Shown in pieces: positions 1-9,334 of a stretch of DNA of 27,790 nucleotides. Numbering within the stretch: position 1 is the first letter of the stretch; every line of letters begins with the position of its first letter. The stretch lies in NCBI GenBank assembly GCA_035627835.1, contig DASPKX010000029.1:1-27790 (forward strand), written 5' to 3'. Position numbers and translations under genes: made by a program. This DNA comes from DASPKX01 sp035627835 (lineage in GTDB: Bacteria > Verrucomicrobiota > Verrucomicrobiia > Limisphaerales > SXQI01). Under the pieces are notes generated by a model. It made no database searches. It worked only from the letters and a program-made list of their open reading frames with translations, and was not told the DNA's origin.

Positions 1-998
<998 letters not shown>

Positions 999-1024
999 TC
1001 CACCCTTAGCTGAAAAGCTTCACA

Positions 1025-1059
1025 GGGCTGGGACGTTCGTCCCAGCCCCTTTTTATTTG
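1025..1059 (+). terminator. Rho-independent terminator of groEL
   Basis: A perfect 10-bp stem, GGGCTGGGAC (1025-1034) and GTCCCAGCCC (1039-1048), closes a GTTC loop. It is followed by C and a T-rich tail, TTTTTATTTG. It lies 26 bases after the groEL stop. The T-tract overlaps the stop codon of the convergent Sel1-repeat gene (TAA on -, 1053-1055), so the hairpin may also act as a weaker roadblock for that gene. Confidence 0.93.
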
Positions 1060-3110
1060 TTAAGTCGGCTTAGAGCTTTAGCCGCCGGTTTGAGCCCCTG
1101 CTTCGCTGCTTGGTCATACCAGTAACGCGCCCTCGAAACGTCACGCTCAACCCCACTCCCGCGTTCAAGCATCTTTGCGAGTTCGTGTTGCGCCACGTCC
1201 ACGCCGGCATCGGCAGCGCGTGAATAAAGGGAAAAGGCTTTCCTGAGATCGCGCTTAACTCCTTTCCCCGTCTGGTAGAGATACCCCAAGTTCTTAAAAG
1301 CCATGGGATGCGGCTCCTTCAGACTTTCGAAAATTTGCTTAGCGCGCTTGAAGTCCTGCGGCACACCCCAGCCTCTCAGGTAACAATACCCCAAATTGTT
1401 AACAGCAACCCGATTCCCCCGGTCCGCCGACCGTTGGAAAAGGCGAACCGCAAGCTCGCGATCTTTAGCCACGCCACATCCGTGCAGGTAAAGGTGACCT
1501 AAATTCGTAAGCGCTTGCGGATGGTTTCTTAGAGCGGCGCGCTTATACCAATGAGCAGCTGCTTTTCGGTTCTTCCTAACGCCCCACCCTTTTTGATAGT
1601 ACAAGCCAATGTTGTAGTCCGCAGCAGGATCGCCGCCTTGCGCTGCTTTTCGGAAGAACTCCACGGCCTTGCCTCGATCTTGAGGCACTCCTTTTCCATC
1701 TCCGTAGAGGAGTCCTATGTTGTTGAAGGCTCTGTTGTTTCCCAATTCGGCGGCACGCTGGTAGCATAGCAGCGCGTTAGCATAATCCTGAGGAACGCCG
1801 CGACCTTCCCTGAAAAGGTTTCCGAGGTTTAACCATGCGTCAGGAATCCGTTGGTCGGCAGCCCGGCGATAAAGTCCAGCAGCTCTCACCCAGTCCTTGC
1901 GCACGCCGAGACCATTTTCATAGGCATGCGCTAGGTTATACTGCCCCCGCGGGTCACCTCTTTCTGCTGCTCGCGAATACAAACTCGCAGCTTTCTTGAG
2001 ATCGAGACGTCCAAATTCCGCGTTGGCGTGGAGATACCCGAGATTTACAATGTCATGCACAGAGCCGAGCCGGGCTCCACGCTTTAACCAGCGAATGGCC
2101 TCCTGCACGTTTACGGTCGTTCCAATTCCGTGCATGTAGCACCTGCCGACTTCATTGCACGCCTCAGCGTGGTTCTTCGTAGCTGCTCGGAGAAACAGGT
2201 CTAGTGCGCGAGCCGAATCCTGGCGCACAGCCGCGTAACCATCTCTACACCACACCCCAAAAATCCACTGTGCATCTAGGCTCCCACCATCGGCTGCTGT
2301 TGCGAACCAGAACGCGGCGCGCTTTTCGTCCTTCGGCAGCCCATCTCCGGAGCGGAATATTTCTCCTAAATAAGCAGCGGCTTCCACCGTCCCGCCTTCA
2401 GCTGCTTTGGTTAAGAAGGACACCGCTTTTTTGGAATTTTGCGGAACCCCTCTGCCTATCCAATACATCACCCCCAAGTAAAGATTAGCGTCCGGGTCTC
2501 CCTCTTCAGCTCGACGCTTTTGCAGCTTTAAGAACCCTGAGGTGCGACGCCCTGAAGCTGCTTCATCAGTTTGATTCCAAAACTTGCGCACCAGCGCCGT
2601 CATTCCTGGGTCTGACGATGCCGCTATTTCCTCGCGTGGGGGATTGGCTAAGAAGTTGGTGAGTTTTAGCCAAATCTCGATTTCGCAGCCTGACCCGGTG
2701 AGCGGTCGTCCCGTAACTCTTTTGTAGGCTAGGCGAGCGAAATCCCGCCATTTCTTTAACGGAGGCAAGCCGTCTAATTGAATCTCTGCGACTTTATACC
2801 GATCGTCGGCCAACTTCCTGTAGAACTGCTCGCCTTTCAGGATAGCTAGGCTTGCAAGCTCATAAAAGCTACAGCGGGTGAAATTGTTTGTTCGGGCTTT
2901 CGCGGCAGTCCAGAGCGAAGGCTCAAGCAAGCGAACAATCTGCCGTGCCCAAAATGTGTTGAATGCTTCGATCCTGTCCGGGGACAGCTTCGTGAGCGCG
3001 CGAGAGAGGGATGTAAGATGTGCTTCGGGTGACGCGCTCTCAGGGCGAGTTTGCTCAATCAACTCCCAATCGGCCTTATATCGCCCGTCAAGGTTTGTCG
3101 CAGAAGCCAT
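1053..3110 (-). CDS. DUF4240-like domain fused to 13 Sel1 (TPR-like) repeats
   Basis: The 685-residue protein has no signal peptide or membrane segment and is probably cytoplasmic. Residues about 205-675 form a solenoid of 13 Sel1 repeats of about 36 residues, with the signature LG-x2-Y-x2-G-x-GV-x-x-D-x3-A-x2-(W/F)-x3-AA-x2-G. Examples are YLGVMYWIGRGVPQ and NLGHLYLHGCGVAKD. Sel1 repeats usually act as protein-interaction scaffolds. Residues about 12-125 resemble DUF4240 (WELIEQTR, then a leucine-rich stretch, SPDRIEAFNTFWARQ, LWTAA and a C-S-F-Y-E-L segment); this match is from memory and tentative. Repeats 3-5 are the most degenerate. The ATG start is supported by GGAGG at 3115-3119, 4 nt upstream. 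The gene is divergent from trhO-rluA and convergent with groEL. The partner protein cannot be deduced. Confidence 0.9.
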   Translation of the reverse strand: MASATNLDGRYKADWELIEQTRPESASPEAHLTSLSRALTKLSPDRIEAFNTFWARQIVRLLEPSLWTAAKARTNNFTRCSFYELASLAILKGEQFYRKLADDRYKVAEIQLDGLPPLKKWRDFARLAYKRVTGRPLTGSGCEIEIWLKLTNFLANPPREEIAASSDPGMTALVRKFWNQTDEAASGRRTSGFLKLQKRRAEEGDPDANLYLGVMYWIGRGVPQNSKKAVSFLTKAAEGGTVEAAAYLGEIFRSGDGLPKDEKRAAFWFATAADGGSLDAQWIFGVWCRDGYAAVRQDSARALDLFLRAATKNHAEACNEVGRCYMHGIGTTVNVQEAIRWLKRGARLGSVHDIVNLGYLHANAEFGRLDLKKAASLYSRAAERGDPRGQYNLAHAYENGLGVRKDWVRAAGLYRRAADQRIPDAWLNLGNLFREGRGVPQDYANALLCYQRAAELGNNRAFNNIGLLYGDGKGVPQDRGKAVEFFRKAAQGGDPAADYNIGLYYQKGWGVRKNRKAAAHWYKRAALRNHPQALTNLGHLYLHGCGVAKDRELAVRLFQRSADRGNRVAVNNLGYCYLRGWGVPQDFKRAKQIFESLKEPHPMAFKNLGYLYQTGKGVKRDLRKAFSLYSRAADAGVDVAQHELAKMLERGSGVERDVSRARYWYDQAAKQGLKPAAKALSRLNK

Positions 3111-3260
3111 AGTTCCTCCGGGTCAGTGTTGCAGTGCGTCAGGAGCGAACAGCCTTACCACACGAACGCGGGATCCTCCTACTCCTATGGAAGCCTCTCC
3201 TTGGAGGTCAATACGTTTCTGGAATTCTTGCGGGTGCGCCTGTATCTTCCGCGACCTGCG

Positions 3261-5054
3261 ATGGCTGCCATCACCAATATTGCTGCTTACAAGTTTGTTC
3301 CGCTCACTGACCTGAAGGAGAAACGCGGCAATCTGCTAATCCTCTGCAAAGAAGCTGGCCTCCGCGGAACAATTCTCCTGAGCCCTGAAGGAATCAATTT
3401 GTTTGTCGCAGGCCCACAGCAAGGGATTGATTGCTTGCTCGCGGAACTGCGCTCCTGGCCGGGAATGGAAGCTTTAGAGGTGAAGGTCAGCTTGAGCGAG
3501 CATCAGCCTTTCAATCGAATGCTGGTGCGGCTGAAAAAGGAGATCATTGCTTTTGGCGTGGAAGGGATCGATCCAGGCAAACGCACTTCCCCAAAACTTG
3601 CGCCGAAGGAACTGAAGCAGTGGTTGGATGAAGGCCGGCCCGTCACTCTGCTGGACACCCGCAATGATTACGAAGTGAAGCTCGGGACGTTCAAGAACGC
3701 GCTCCCAATCCATATCGACCATTTTCGCGACTTTCCAGAAGCCGTGCGCAAGCTGCCTGAGGGGCTGAAAGAACAGCCGATTGTTATGTTCTGCACGGGC
3801 GGCATTCGTTGCGAGAAGGCTGGCCCGTTCATGGAGCGGGAGGGCTTTAAGAACATATACCAGCTCGAAGGCGGCATTCTCAAATATTTCGAAGAATGCG
3901 GCGGCGCGCATTATGACGGTGAATGCTTTGTCTTCGATCAACGCGTGGGCGTGGACCCGAGCCTGCAGGAAACCGATAGCACACAATGCTTCAACTGCCT
4001 AAGCCCACTCACGAAGGAGGAGCAGGAGGACGAACGATATATTCCGGGGCAGTCATGTCCTCACTGCTACAAGACGAGCGAGGAGGCTCGGGCAGCCGCC
4101 CTCAGGGAACGGAACGCTGAACTGTTAAGAATCATTAACCCACTTCCGGGCAGCGCTCCGTACGACAACTATAAGCCCCTGACCGTTCCTGAGCGTTGCG
4201 ATCGCTTCACACTCGCTGCTTTTCTTCGGGAGGTTCTCCCTCACGTGCCAGTAAGCGAGTGGGAAGCTCTCGAGGCGCGCGGGTTGTTGGTTAACGGCCA
4301 GAAGCAGCCCGCAACCCTCAATACAATCGTTCGGGCCGGTGAGCGTTACTTCCAAAAGATGCCCGACAACATTGAGCCTCCGGTGAATGCGAGCATCACC
4401 ATCCTGCACGAAGACGAAGCCCTGATCGTTATCAACAAGCCCGCTCCCCTGCCCGTCCACGCTTCGGGTCGGTTCAATCGGAACACCGTGCAATACATCC
4501 TGGACCAGCTCTATCACCCGCTCAAACCAAAGCCCGCGCATCGGCTCGATGCAAACACCACAGGCTTGCTCGCGCTTACGCGCACCCGCCATTTTGGCGG
4601 GCGATTGCAGCCGCAGTTTGCCAAAAGCGAAGTGGAGAAGGTCTATCTCGTGAAGGTCTCCTCCCATCCGTCGGGGGACGAATTCATTTGCGATGCCCCT
4701 ATCAGCGTTGGTCCGTCTGAAGCTGGCGCTCGTGAAGTGGACCACGAAGAGGGCCTCGAGGCGCGCACAGAGTTTCGTGTCCTGTCGCGCCAATCCGATG
4801 GCTCGGCAATCCTGGAGGCCCGGCCAGTTACTGGAAGAACAAATCAGATTCGCGTCCACCTCTGGGACTTGGGAATGCCGGTGGTTGGAGACCCCCTCTA
4901 CCTGCCGGGCAGAGCGCTCGGCACGACACAAACCTTGCGCGTAGAAGATCCACCCATGTGCCTGCACTCGTGGAAGCTCAGCTTTCGCCACCCGCTCTCG
5001 GGCCACCGTGTGACGTTTGAAGCCCTGCGTCCGGGCTGGGCGCAGTCGCAATAA
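3261..5054 (+). CDS. Fusion: TrhO/YceA-type tRNA U34 hydroxylase (rhodanese) plus RluA-family pseudouridine synthase
   Basis: A 597-residue two-enzyme fusion. Residues 1-290 match the TrhO (YceA) family, which hydroxylates tRNA wobble U34 to ho5U. They begin ITNIAAYKFVPL, include GTILLSPEGINLFVAG, and carry the rhodanese loop CTGGIRCEKAGPF with the predicted catalytic Cys178 and Cys184. Two CxxC pairs (C243/C246, C266/C269) look like a metal-binding ribbon. Residues about 310-365 resemble an S4-type RNA-binding domain. Residues 375-597 are an RluA-type pseudouridine synthase with HRLDANTTGLL (catalytic Asp430) and GRTNQIRVHL near residue 525. All expected catalytic residues are present. I chose ATG 3261 because family proteins start there; the frame runs open back to 3051 but would overlap the divergent gene. 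No good ribosome-binding site is visible. A terminator follows at 5103-5133. Confidence 0.93.
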   Translation: MAAITNIAAYKFVPLTDLKEKRGNLLILCKEAGLRGTILLSPEGINLFVAGPQQGIDCLLAELRSWPGMEALEVKVSLSEHQPFNRMLVRLKKEIIAFGVEGIDPGKRTSPKLAPKELKQWLDEGRPVTLLDTRNDYEVKLGTFKNALPIHIDHFRDFPEAVRKLPEGLKEQPIVMFCTGGIRCEKAGPFMEREGFKNIYQLEGGILKYFEECGGAHYDGECFVFDQRVGVDPSLQETDSTQCFNCLSPLTKEEQEDERYIPGQSCPHCYKTSEEARAAALRERNAELLRIINPLPGSAPYDNYKPLTVPERCDRFTLAAFLREVLPHVPVSEWEALEARGLLVNGQKQPATLNTIVRAGERYFQKMPDNIEPPVNASITILHEDEALIVINKPAPLPVHASGRFNRNTVQYILDQLYHPLKPKPAHRLDANTTGLLALTRTRHFGGRLQPQFAKSEVEKVYLVKVSSHPSGDEFICDAPISVGPSEAGAREVDHEEGLEARTEFRVLSRQSDGSAILEARPVTGRTNQIRVHLWDLGMPVVGDPLYLPGRALGTTQTLRVEDPPMCLHSWKLSFRHPLSGHRVTFEALRPGWAQSQ

Positions 5055-5102
5055 GCCGCGTGGGGAAGCTTCTCGACCCGTGATGCGTTGCGGCTTTTGC
5101 AA

Positions 5103-5133
5103 GAAGGGGCCGCCCTGGAGGAGCGGCCCCTTT
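5103..5133 (+). terminator. Rho-independent terminator after trhO-rluA fusion
   Basis: GGGGCCGC (5106-5113) pairs perfectly with GCGGCCCC (5123-5130) across a 9-nt loop. The stem extends by two A-T pairs and ends in a short TTT tail. It sits about 50 bases after the stop at 5054. The T-tract is short, so termination may be incomplete. On the other strand it may also serve the convergent lipoprotein genes. Confidence 0.75.
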
Positions 5134-5137
5134 GCAT

Positions 5138-5156
5138 TCAACGGCTGCGCCGTTGA
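5138..5156 (-). terminator. Hairpin after the lipoprotein pair
   Basis: TCAACGGC (5138-5145) and GCCGTTGA (5149-5156) form an 8-bp stem with a TGC loop, 9 bases after the second lipoprotein stop on the minus strand. No U-tract follows, so it could be a 3'-end stabilising hairpin rather than a true terminator. The larger GC hairpin at 5103-5133 comes next in the same direction. Confidence 0.45.
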
Positions 5157-5165
5157 GACTTCCCG

Positions 5166-5501
5166 TTAATCGCGTGAGTTCGACTGGCTCGCATCGCCCG
5201 CGGCGCTTCCCGAGATCGAGCCGCTCGTCTGGCCCTGGTTCTGGCTGCTCGTTTCGCTCGAGCCCGTTTCGCCTCCGGCTGGGCTGCCACCGCCAGTTCG
5301 CGCCCCGGCGCCGCCACTGCCAGCCCCTCCTGGAGTTGGCGCATTGTTCGTCGTGCCCACTGCGCCAGTGTCCACTGTAGCGCCGCCCGCTGCGGAAGAG
5401 CTTCCAGTGTCGGTCGTGGTTGTCCCTGTGCCGCCATCGCCCGTTTGCCCGCAGCCTGCGAACAGCAGCGCCGCGCCAAGAAGTGCTAAAGTCTTTTTCA
5501 T
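5166..5501 (-). CDS. Small Gly/Ser/Thr-rich lipoprotein, second of a tandem pair
   Basis: A predicted 111-residue exported lipoprotein. It starts MKKTLALLGAALLFAGC, a classic lipoprotein signal with a basic n-region, a hydrophobic core and lipobox FAGC with the lipidated Cys at position 17. The mature part is low-complexity Gly, Ser, Thr, Ala and Gln (GDGGTGTTTTDTGSSS) with few charges, and is probably disordered. The longer frame open to 5888 is not used, because a clean AGGA motif lies just upstream of ATG 5501 and the signal peptide begins exactly there. It is 28 bases downstream of a paralogue-like gene with the same design, so the two are likely cotranscribed. The function is unknown; a surface or periplasmic spacer is possible but not shown. 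Confidence 0.8.
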   Translation of the reverse strand: MKKTLALLGAALLFAGCGQTGDGGTGTTTTDTGSSSAAGGATVDTGAVGTTNNAPTPGGAGSGGAGARTGGGSPAGGETGSSETSSQNQGQTSGSISGSAAGDASQSNSRD

Positions 5502-5529
5502 ATTGGTCCTGTTTAAAAATCCGTTGTTG

Positions 5530-5898
5530 TTATTGCTGCCCGCCGTTAGTGCGGTCAGAGGGTTTCGTCGTGTTTTGGCTTTGCCCGGCAGAACTGCCGG
5601 ATTGTGTGCCGCTGGAGCCTGCGCCGCCGGAGATGCTGCCCCCCGCCCCAGTCGCGCTGCCCGTGCTTCCCGAAATGGAGCCACCGGTTGAGCCTGTGGA
5701 TGAGCTGGTGCCCAACGTCCCTTGAGACCCGGCGCTGCCGCCCTGATAAGTCGTGCTTTGGTTAATGTCGGTTGTTGAGGTTCGCGTGGTGGCGCGGCCG
5801 GAGACCCCCGTGTCGCTTGTGCCAGCGCTGCCCGTTCCACTCGTGGAGCAGCCGACGAAAACGATCGCCAGAGCTGCCATTGCTGCAATTTTGAACAT
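5530..5898 (-). CDS. Small Gly/Ser/Thr-rich lipoprotein, first of a tandem pair
   Basis: A predicted 122-residue exported lipoprotein starting MFKIAAMAALAIVFVGCSTSG, with lipobox FVGC and the lipidated Cys at position 17, as in the downstream paralogue-like protein. The mature region is almost entirely Gly, Ser, Thr, Ala and Gln, with repeats of the TGSTGGSISGS type, and is probably unstructured. A GGAG motif lies about 12 nt upstream of the ATG, further away than usual; an AGG sits closer. It is the first gene of a probable two-gene unit, 180 bases downstream of the MFS/spermidine-synthase gene. I recognise no family and assign no function. Confidence 0.8.
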   Translation of the reverse strand: MFKIAAMAALAIVFVGCSTSGTGSAGTSDTGVSGRATTRTSTTDINQSTTYQGGSAGSQGTLGTSSSTGSTGGSISGSTGSATGAGGSISGGAGSSGTQSGSSAGQSQNTTKPSDRTNGGQQ

Positions 5899-6078
5899 AC
5901 CTGTTATTTACTCCTTTGTCGGCGGGCGCTGTCATAACCCATAAAGACCGCTCCCACACGCGCACCACTCTGGGGCGTGGACGAAACCGGCTCAATCAGG
6001 AGCGTTCGTAAACAGGATTAGGCAACCGTGCCTATGAGGCGCTCAGGAAAAGCGAAACCTCCATAGGGGCGCGCCTCG

Positions 6079-9000
6079 CTACAACCGGGGAAGAGGGTCG
6101 GGCGCAGGCACGTTGTTAAACGGCATCGTTTCGATTTCCCGCTGCAGCAGCTCCACCCATCGCGGCTTGGCCTGGTTGGGACCGAACCATCCCGCCGCGT
6201 TGGCTTCCATGGCGAATCGGGTCAACCGTTCTGTGTCGCCGCGCTCAAGCAAAATCCGGAACACACGACCCAATGTCTGGTAGGGCGCGCTCGGGTCAAA
6301 CTCGAACAGGGATCGCGCCCCGCGAACTCCGCGAGGATCCAACCCTTCGAGCCCCAGCTTCAGGCAGCGCTCATCATCCCCGCGGTCCCAGGCAATTTCC
6401 GCGAGCTGGAGCGTGTACAACCTGGCCCGGTCAGGATCCGTTTCCATCAACCGTTCCAAACACATTTCCAGCGCTTGCGAGTCTGGAACGTGGAACACCG
6501 ACCGACGTATTCTGTGAGACCGAATGAGGCTCAGTGTGTAAAGGCGGAGCGGATGTGGATCCGTCGCGGCCAGCTCGATTAGCTCCTTCTGGCGAGGGGC
6601 CCATTGCAACGCCTCCACCTCAAACCGCGAACGAATGCCTCCACCAAGGGTGGAAGCTTCCATCGGCAGTGTGCTGCGCGGATCCGCCCGCTGCCATGCC
6701 ATGAGCAGGCTGCGAAGGTTCTCCTCCGGTGGATACGCGTATTGCACGTAGTACTCTCCGAACGCCTTGAAGTCCTCGATGCCGAGTGGGCGCTCGCGAA
6801 CCCAGCGGCCCAGCAGCGCCGACGAGCGCGGCAACATGCTTTGCTGAAACTCATGCACATAACTGCTGCCCGCTCCAACGAAGAACCCGCGCTCTGCAAG
6901 CTCCTCAAGGACCGGGAAATTATCTGTGTGCAAGAGCGTGTCCTCCGGCACAAGAAACGCGCCATGCTTCATGCTCACCACTTCGTGCGCCAGGAAAACC
7001 GGGAATGCGACCAGGCCGAAGCTGGCCAGGTGGCTCTTCACAGGCCCGCGCTGATAAGCCGCATGGCTTTGCTCCAGCGAAAACTCCCGCTCTGTGCGCG
7101 ATCCCACCAGGATTAAGTCACTCCCAGCCCCGCGCCAGATCGCCATGTAAGGGAACACCGATGAAAACGTCGCGAGAATCGTCTTCACACCATCGTCCGC
7201 CATTTCATATAGCTGGACCCACTGCACCATCAGCCCATCCTTGCCCAAGCGTTTCTCGCACGATTGGTAATACTCACGAGTGAACACACCCGCCACACCG
7301 GCCATCCATGGGTTGGACGGCTCGCTCACGATTACGTCGTATTGTTTCCCTTTCACCTGCAGGAATGTTTTCGCGTCTTCAGTCACGATTCTGTGCCGTG
7401 GATTTGTTAAAGCGTCATCATTCCATCTCCCGAAAAACGCAGCTCCTTCAGCCACTTCCCTGGAAAGCTCAACAGTGTCCACACTCACCACGTTGGTGTG
7501 ACGCAGCGCGGCGCCCGCCGTCATGCCGCTGCCCAGCCCTACAATGAGCACGTTTGAGCTATCCGGTTTTAGAATCAGTGGGATATGCGCTATCAACAAC
7601 TGAGTCGGGACATCCGCAGCGGTGCTGGCGTCAGTCTTGCCGTTGACCTTCAATGAGAGGTTAGTGATAGCGGCGTTGGTCGTGGTCATTACCGCCACCG
7701 AACCACTGGGTCCATCCTTGTAGTAAACCAGTTGGCTGGACTGCCAATGGTTCTCATACGCTTTCCGATTCCCGCGATCCCGGAAGAGGCCTGTGCTGAA
7801 CAACCGTTGCCACTCAGCATTGAATAGCTCACCGCTGATGAAGGTGAGCGCCACCGCCGCCACCACCGCGCCGATGATGGATCGGGAAATGGAAATGCCT
7901 TTCCGCCGCGCGAGAATGCTTGCGCCGATGAATGCATTGAGAGCCAATCCAAGCCCAAACGTTCGTGCCAGCCCCAGTTGCGGCATGATCCACAACCCTG
8001 TCACTGCAGCCCCCAACACTGTCCCGAGCGTGTTCACCGCAAAGACAGAACCGACGCTTTGGCCGCTTCGCGCCACTTCGTTCGTGGCGATGCGGCTTAC
8101 GAGCGGCAGCGTCATTCCCAGGCAGAGGCTCGGGATGAACATCACCACGAAGCAGATCGTCGCTTGAACAGCCTGGTAGAGGTAATAGCTCTCCGGCCTC
8201 CGGCTGATGTCGTTCGCCAGCCGCGAAAACCAGAACGGCAGGTCGTCGTAAAAAAACATCGTGCCCAGCACGCTGGCTGCCAGCGCCAACTCGGCCCACG
8301 CGAACGCTCCCAGCGAATCTTTGCTGCCACCCGCTTTCGATACGATCCAGGCTCCAACGGCAATTCCGGTGATAAAGGTCACCAGCATGATCGTGAATGC
8401 GTTGCTGCTCGATCCGAGCGCCAGCGCAAGAAGCCGAGTCCACGCGACTTCATAAAGCATCGCGACAAAGCCGGATAGGCCGATTCCCCAAACGGCCAAC
8501 CGCAACTCCTCACGGCTGTACGTTTCCTCAGCTTGTTGCGGCTTTTCCTCGCGTGTCGCGAGAACAGGGGCGGCGAACCGCGCGCTCCACCAAAGAGTCA
8601 CCGCGCCCACGCCCAGGTTCAGGGCTGCGCTCGCATAGACCGTTGCTTCCAGGCCCAGGGAACGTATCCAGTAAAACTGCGCCACCAATGCGCCTGCAAC
8701 CGCGCCCGCGGAGTTGATGAAATATAACAACGCAACCTTCTGCCGGAGGTCGCCAAGGGAATGCGTCACAAACCGCACCAGCGCGGGGAACGTGGCGCCC
8801 ATCAAAACAGTGGGCAGCAAAATCGTGAGCAGGCTGAAGCCAAACTTCAGCATCACAGTGGCGGGCGATCCAAGGGAGACTTGTGAAGCAGCGGAGATGT
8901 ACGCGCTATGGACCAATTGGTTGTAGTGCGGAAAAAGCAACGCATACAGTCCAATGCCGATTTCAAGCCACGCATACAGCGCCAGCGGTTTTCGAATCCG

Positions 9001-9198
9001 ATCAGCCATCCGTCCGAGCACGGCATTGCCAATCGCTAAACCACCCATGAAGGCCACCAAAACGGCGACGACCGCGTAGCTCGTGTGGCCCAGGAAGAGC
9101 GCCAAATATCGCGACCACGCCACTTGATAGACCAATCCGGCAACGCCCGAGAGAAAGAAGCAAATCAGCACGAGGAGCGTGGTCCACCTGGGATTCAT
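6079..9198 (-). CDS. Fused MFS-type membrane protein and spermidine synthase-like methyltransferase-fold domain
   Basis: A 1039-residue membrane protein from ATG 9198; the frame extends 10 codons further to a TTG at 9228, which is less likely. Residues 1 to about 455 contain around 12-14 hydrophobic segments in two similar halves: compare RYLALFLGHTSYAVVAVLVA near 30 with RLLALALGSSSNAFTIMLVT near 255, each followed by a G-x-A-x-G motif. Residues about 495-730 form a spermidine/spermine synthase-like Rossmann domain with VLIVGLGSGMTAG (SAM/dcSAM-binding loop, about 550-562), the acidic VDTVELS strand end near 577, an ED pair near 608, and SEPSNPWMAGVAGVFTREYY. The C-terminal ~300 residues look helical and possibly TPR-like. 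Such fusions are widespread in Verrucomicrobiota and related phyla. The substrate is unknown; polyamine synthesis with transport is only an inference. Confidence 0.88.
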   Translation of the reverse strand: MNPRWTTLLVLICFFLSGVAGLVYQVAWSRYLALFLGHTSYAVVAVLVAFMGGLAIGNAVLGRMADRIRKPLALYAWLEIGIGLYALLFPHYNQLVHSAYISAASQVSLGSPATVMLKFGFSLLTILLPTVLMGATFPALVRFVTHSLGDLRQKVALLYFINSAGAVAGALVAQFYWIRSLGLEATVYASAALNLGVGAVTLWWSARFAAPVLATREEKPQQAEETYSREELRLAVWGIGLSGFVAMLYEVAWTRLLALALGSSSNAFTIMLVTFITGIAVGAWIVSKAGGSKDSLGAFAWAELALAASVLGTMFFYDDLPFWFSRLANDISRRPESYYLYQAVQATICFVVMFIPSLCLGMTLPLVSRIATNEVARSGQSVGSVFAVNTLGTVLGAAVTGLWIMPQLGLARTFGLGLALNAFIGASILARRKGISISRSIIGAVVAAVALTFISGELFNAEWQRLFSTGLFRDRGNRKAYENHWQSSQLVYYKDGPSGSVAVMTTTNAAITNLSLKVNGKTDASTAADVPTQLLIAHIPLILKPDSSNVLIVGLGSGMTAGAALRHTNVVSVDTVELSREVAEGAAFFGRWNDDALTNPRHRIVTEDAKTFLQVKGKQYDVIVSEPSNPWMAGVAGVFTREYYQSCEKRLGKDGLMVQWVQLYEMADDGVKTILATFSSVFPYMAIWRGAGSDLILVGSRTEREFSLEQSHAAYQRGPVKSHLASFGLVAFPVFLAHEVVSMKHGAFLVPEDTLLHTDNFPVLEELAERGFFVGAGSSYVHEFQQSMLPRSSALLGRWVRERPLGIEDFKAFGEYYVQYAYPPEENLRSLLMAWQRADPRSTLPMEASTLGGGIRSRFEVEALQWAPRQKELIELAATDPHPLRLYTLSLIRSHRIRRSVFHVPDSQALEMCLERLMETDPDRARLYTLQLAEIAWDRGDDERCLKLGLEGLDPRGVRGARSLFEFDPSAPYQTLGRVFRILLERGDTERLTRFAMEANAAGWFGPNQAKPRWVELLQREIETMPFNNVPAPDPLPRL

Positions 9199-9240
9199 CG
9201 GCGCGAAATTACCGAAGGCTGGTCGCAAAACTCAACGGTA

Positions 9241-9261
9241 TTCCACTCTTGACCAGTGGAA
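9241..9261 (-). promoter_or_regulatory. Inverted repeat upstream of the MFS/spermidine synthase gene
   Basis: TTCCACT (9241-9247) and AGTGGAA (9255-9261) form a perfect 7-bp inverted repeat with a 7-nt spacer. It lies 42-63 bases upstream of the ATG at 9198, between that gene and the terminator of the preceding array. It could be an operator or a leader hairpin; no convincing promoter hexamers were found next to it. Confidence 0.3.
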
Positions 9262-9283
9262 CCAGCCGCTGCGCATCCTCGCC

Positions 9284-9318
9284 AAACAAAAAACCTCCCG
9301 AGCAGAGCCCGGGAGGTT
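9284..9318 (-). terminator. Rho-independent terminator of the pseudopilin-subtilase array
   Basis: On the minus strand AACCTCCCG and CGGGAGGTT (plus coordinates 9310-9318 and 9292-9300) form a perfect 9-bp stem around a 9-nt loop. It is followed by a T-rich run (plus-strand AACAAAAAA at 9285-9293). It lies 17 bases beyond the subtilase stop and separates the array from the next gene on the same strand. Confidence 0.93.
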
Positions 9319-9334
9319 GATAAAGCACCAGCCG

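Noticed and set aside
3051..3260. 70-residue N-terminal extension of the TrhO-RluA fusion
   Set aside because: It would overlap the start of the divergent Sel1 gene, and TrhO proteins begin at the ITNIAAYKF region.
4125..5141. 338-codon open frame on - antisense to the pseudouridine synthase half
   Set aside because: It mirrors a strongly conserved RluA domain on +, and its translation shows no recognisable motif or signal.
5166..5888. 240-residue frame covering both lipoprotein genes
   Set aside because: Its first half is out of frame with the lipoprotein at 5530-5898; the real gene begins at ATG 5501 with a signal peptide and ribosome-binding site.
6036..6077. GAGGCGC/GCGCCTC inverted repeat after the MFS fusion gene
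   Set aside because: The loop is 28 nt with no T-tract, too weak to call a terminator.
9199..9228. TTG start 10 codons upstream for the MFS fusion
   Set aside because: ATG 9198 gives a normal start just before the first membrane helix; no ribosome-binding site supports the TTG.
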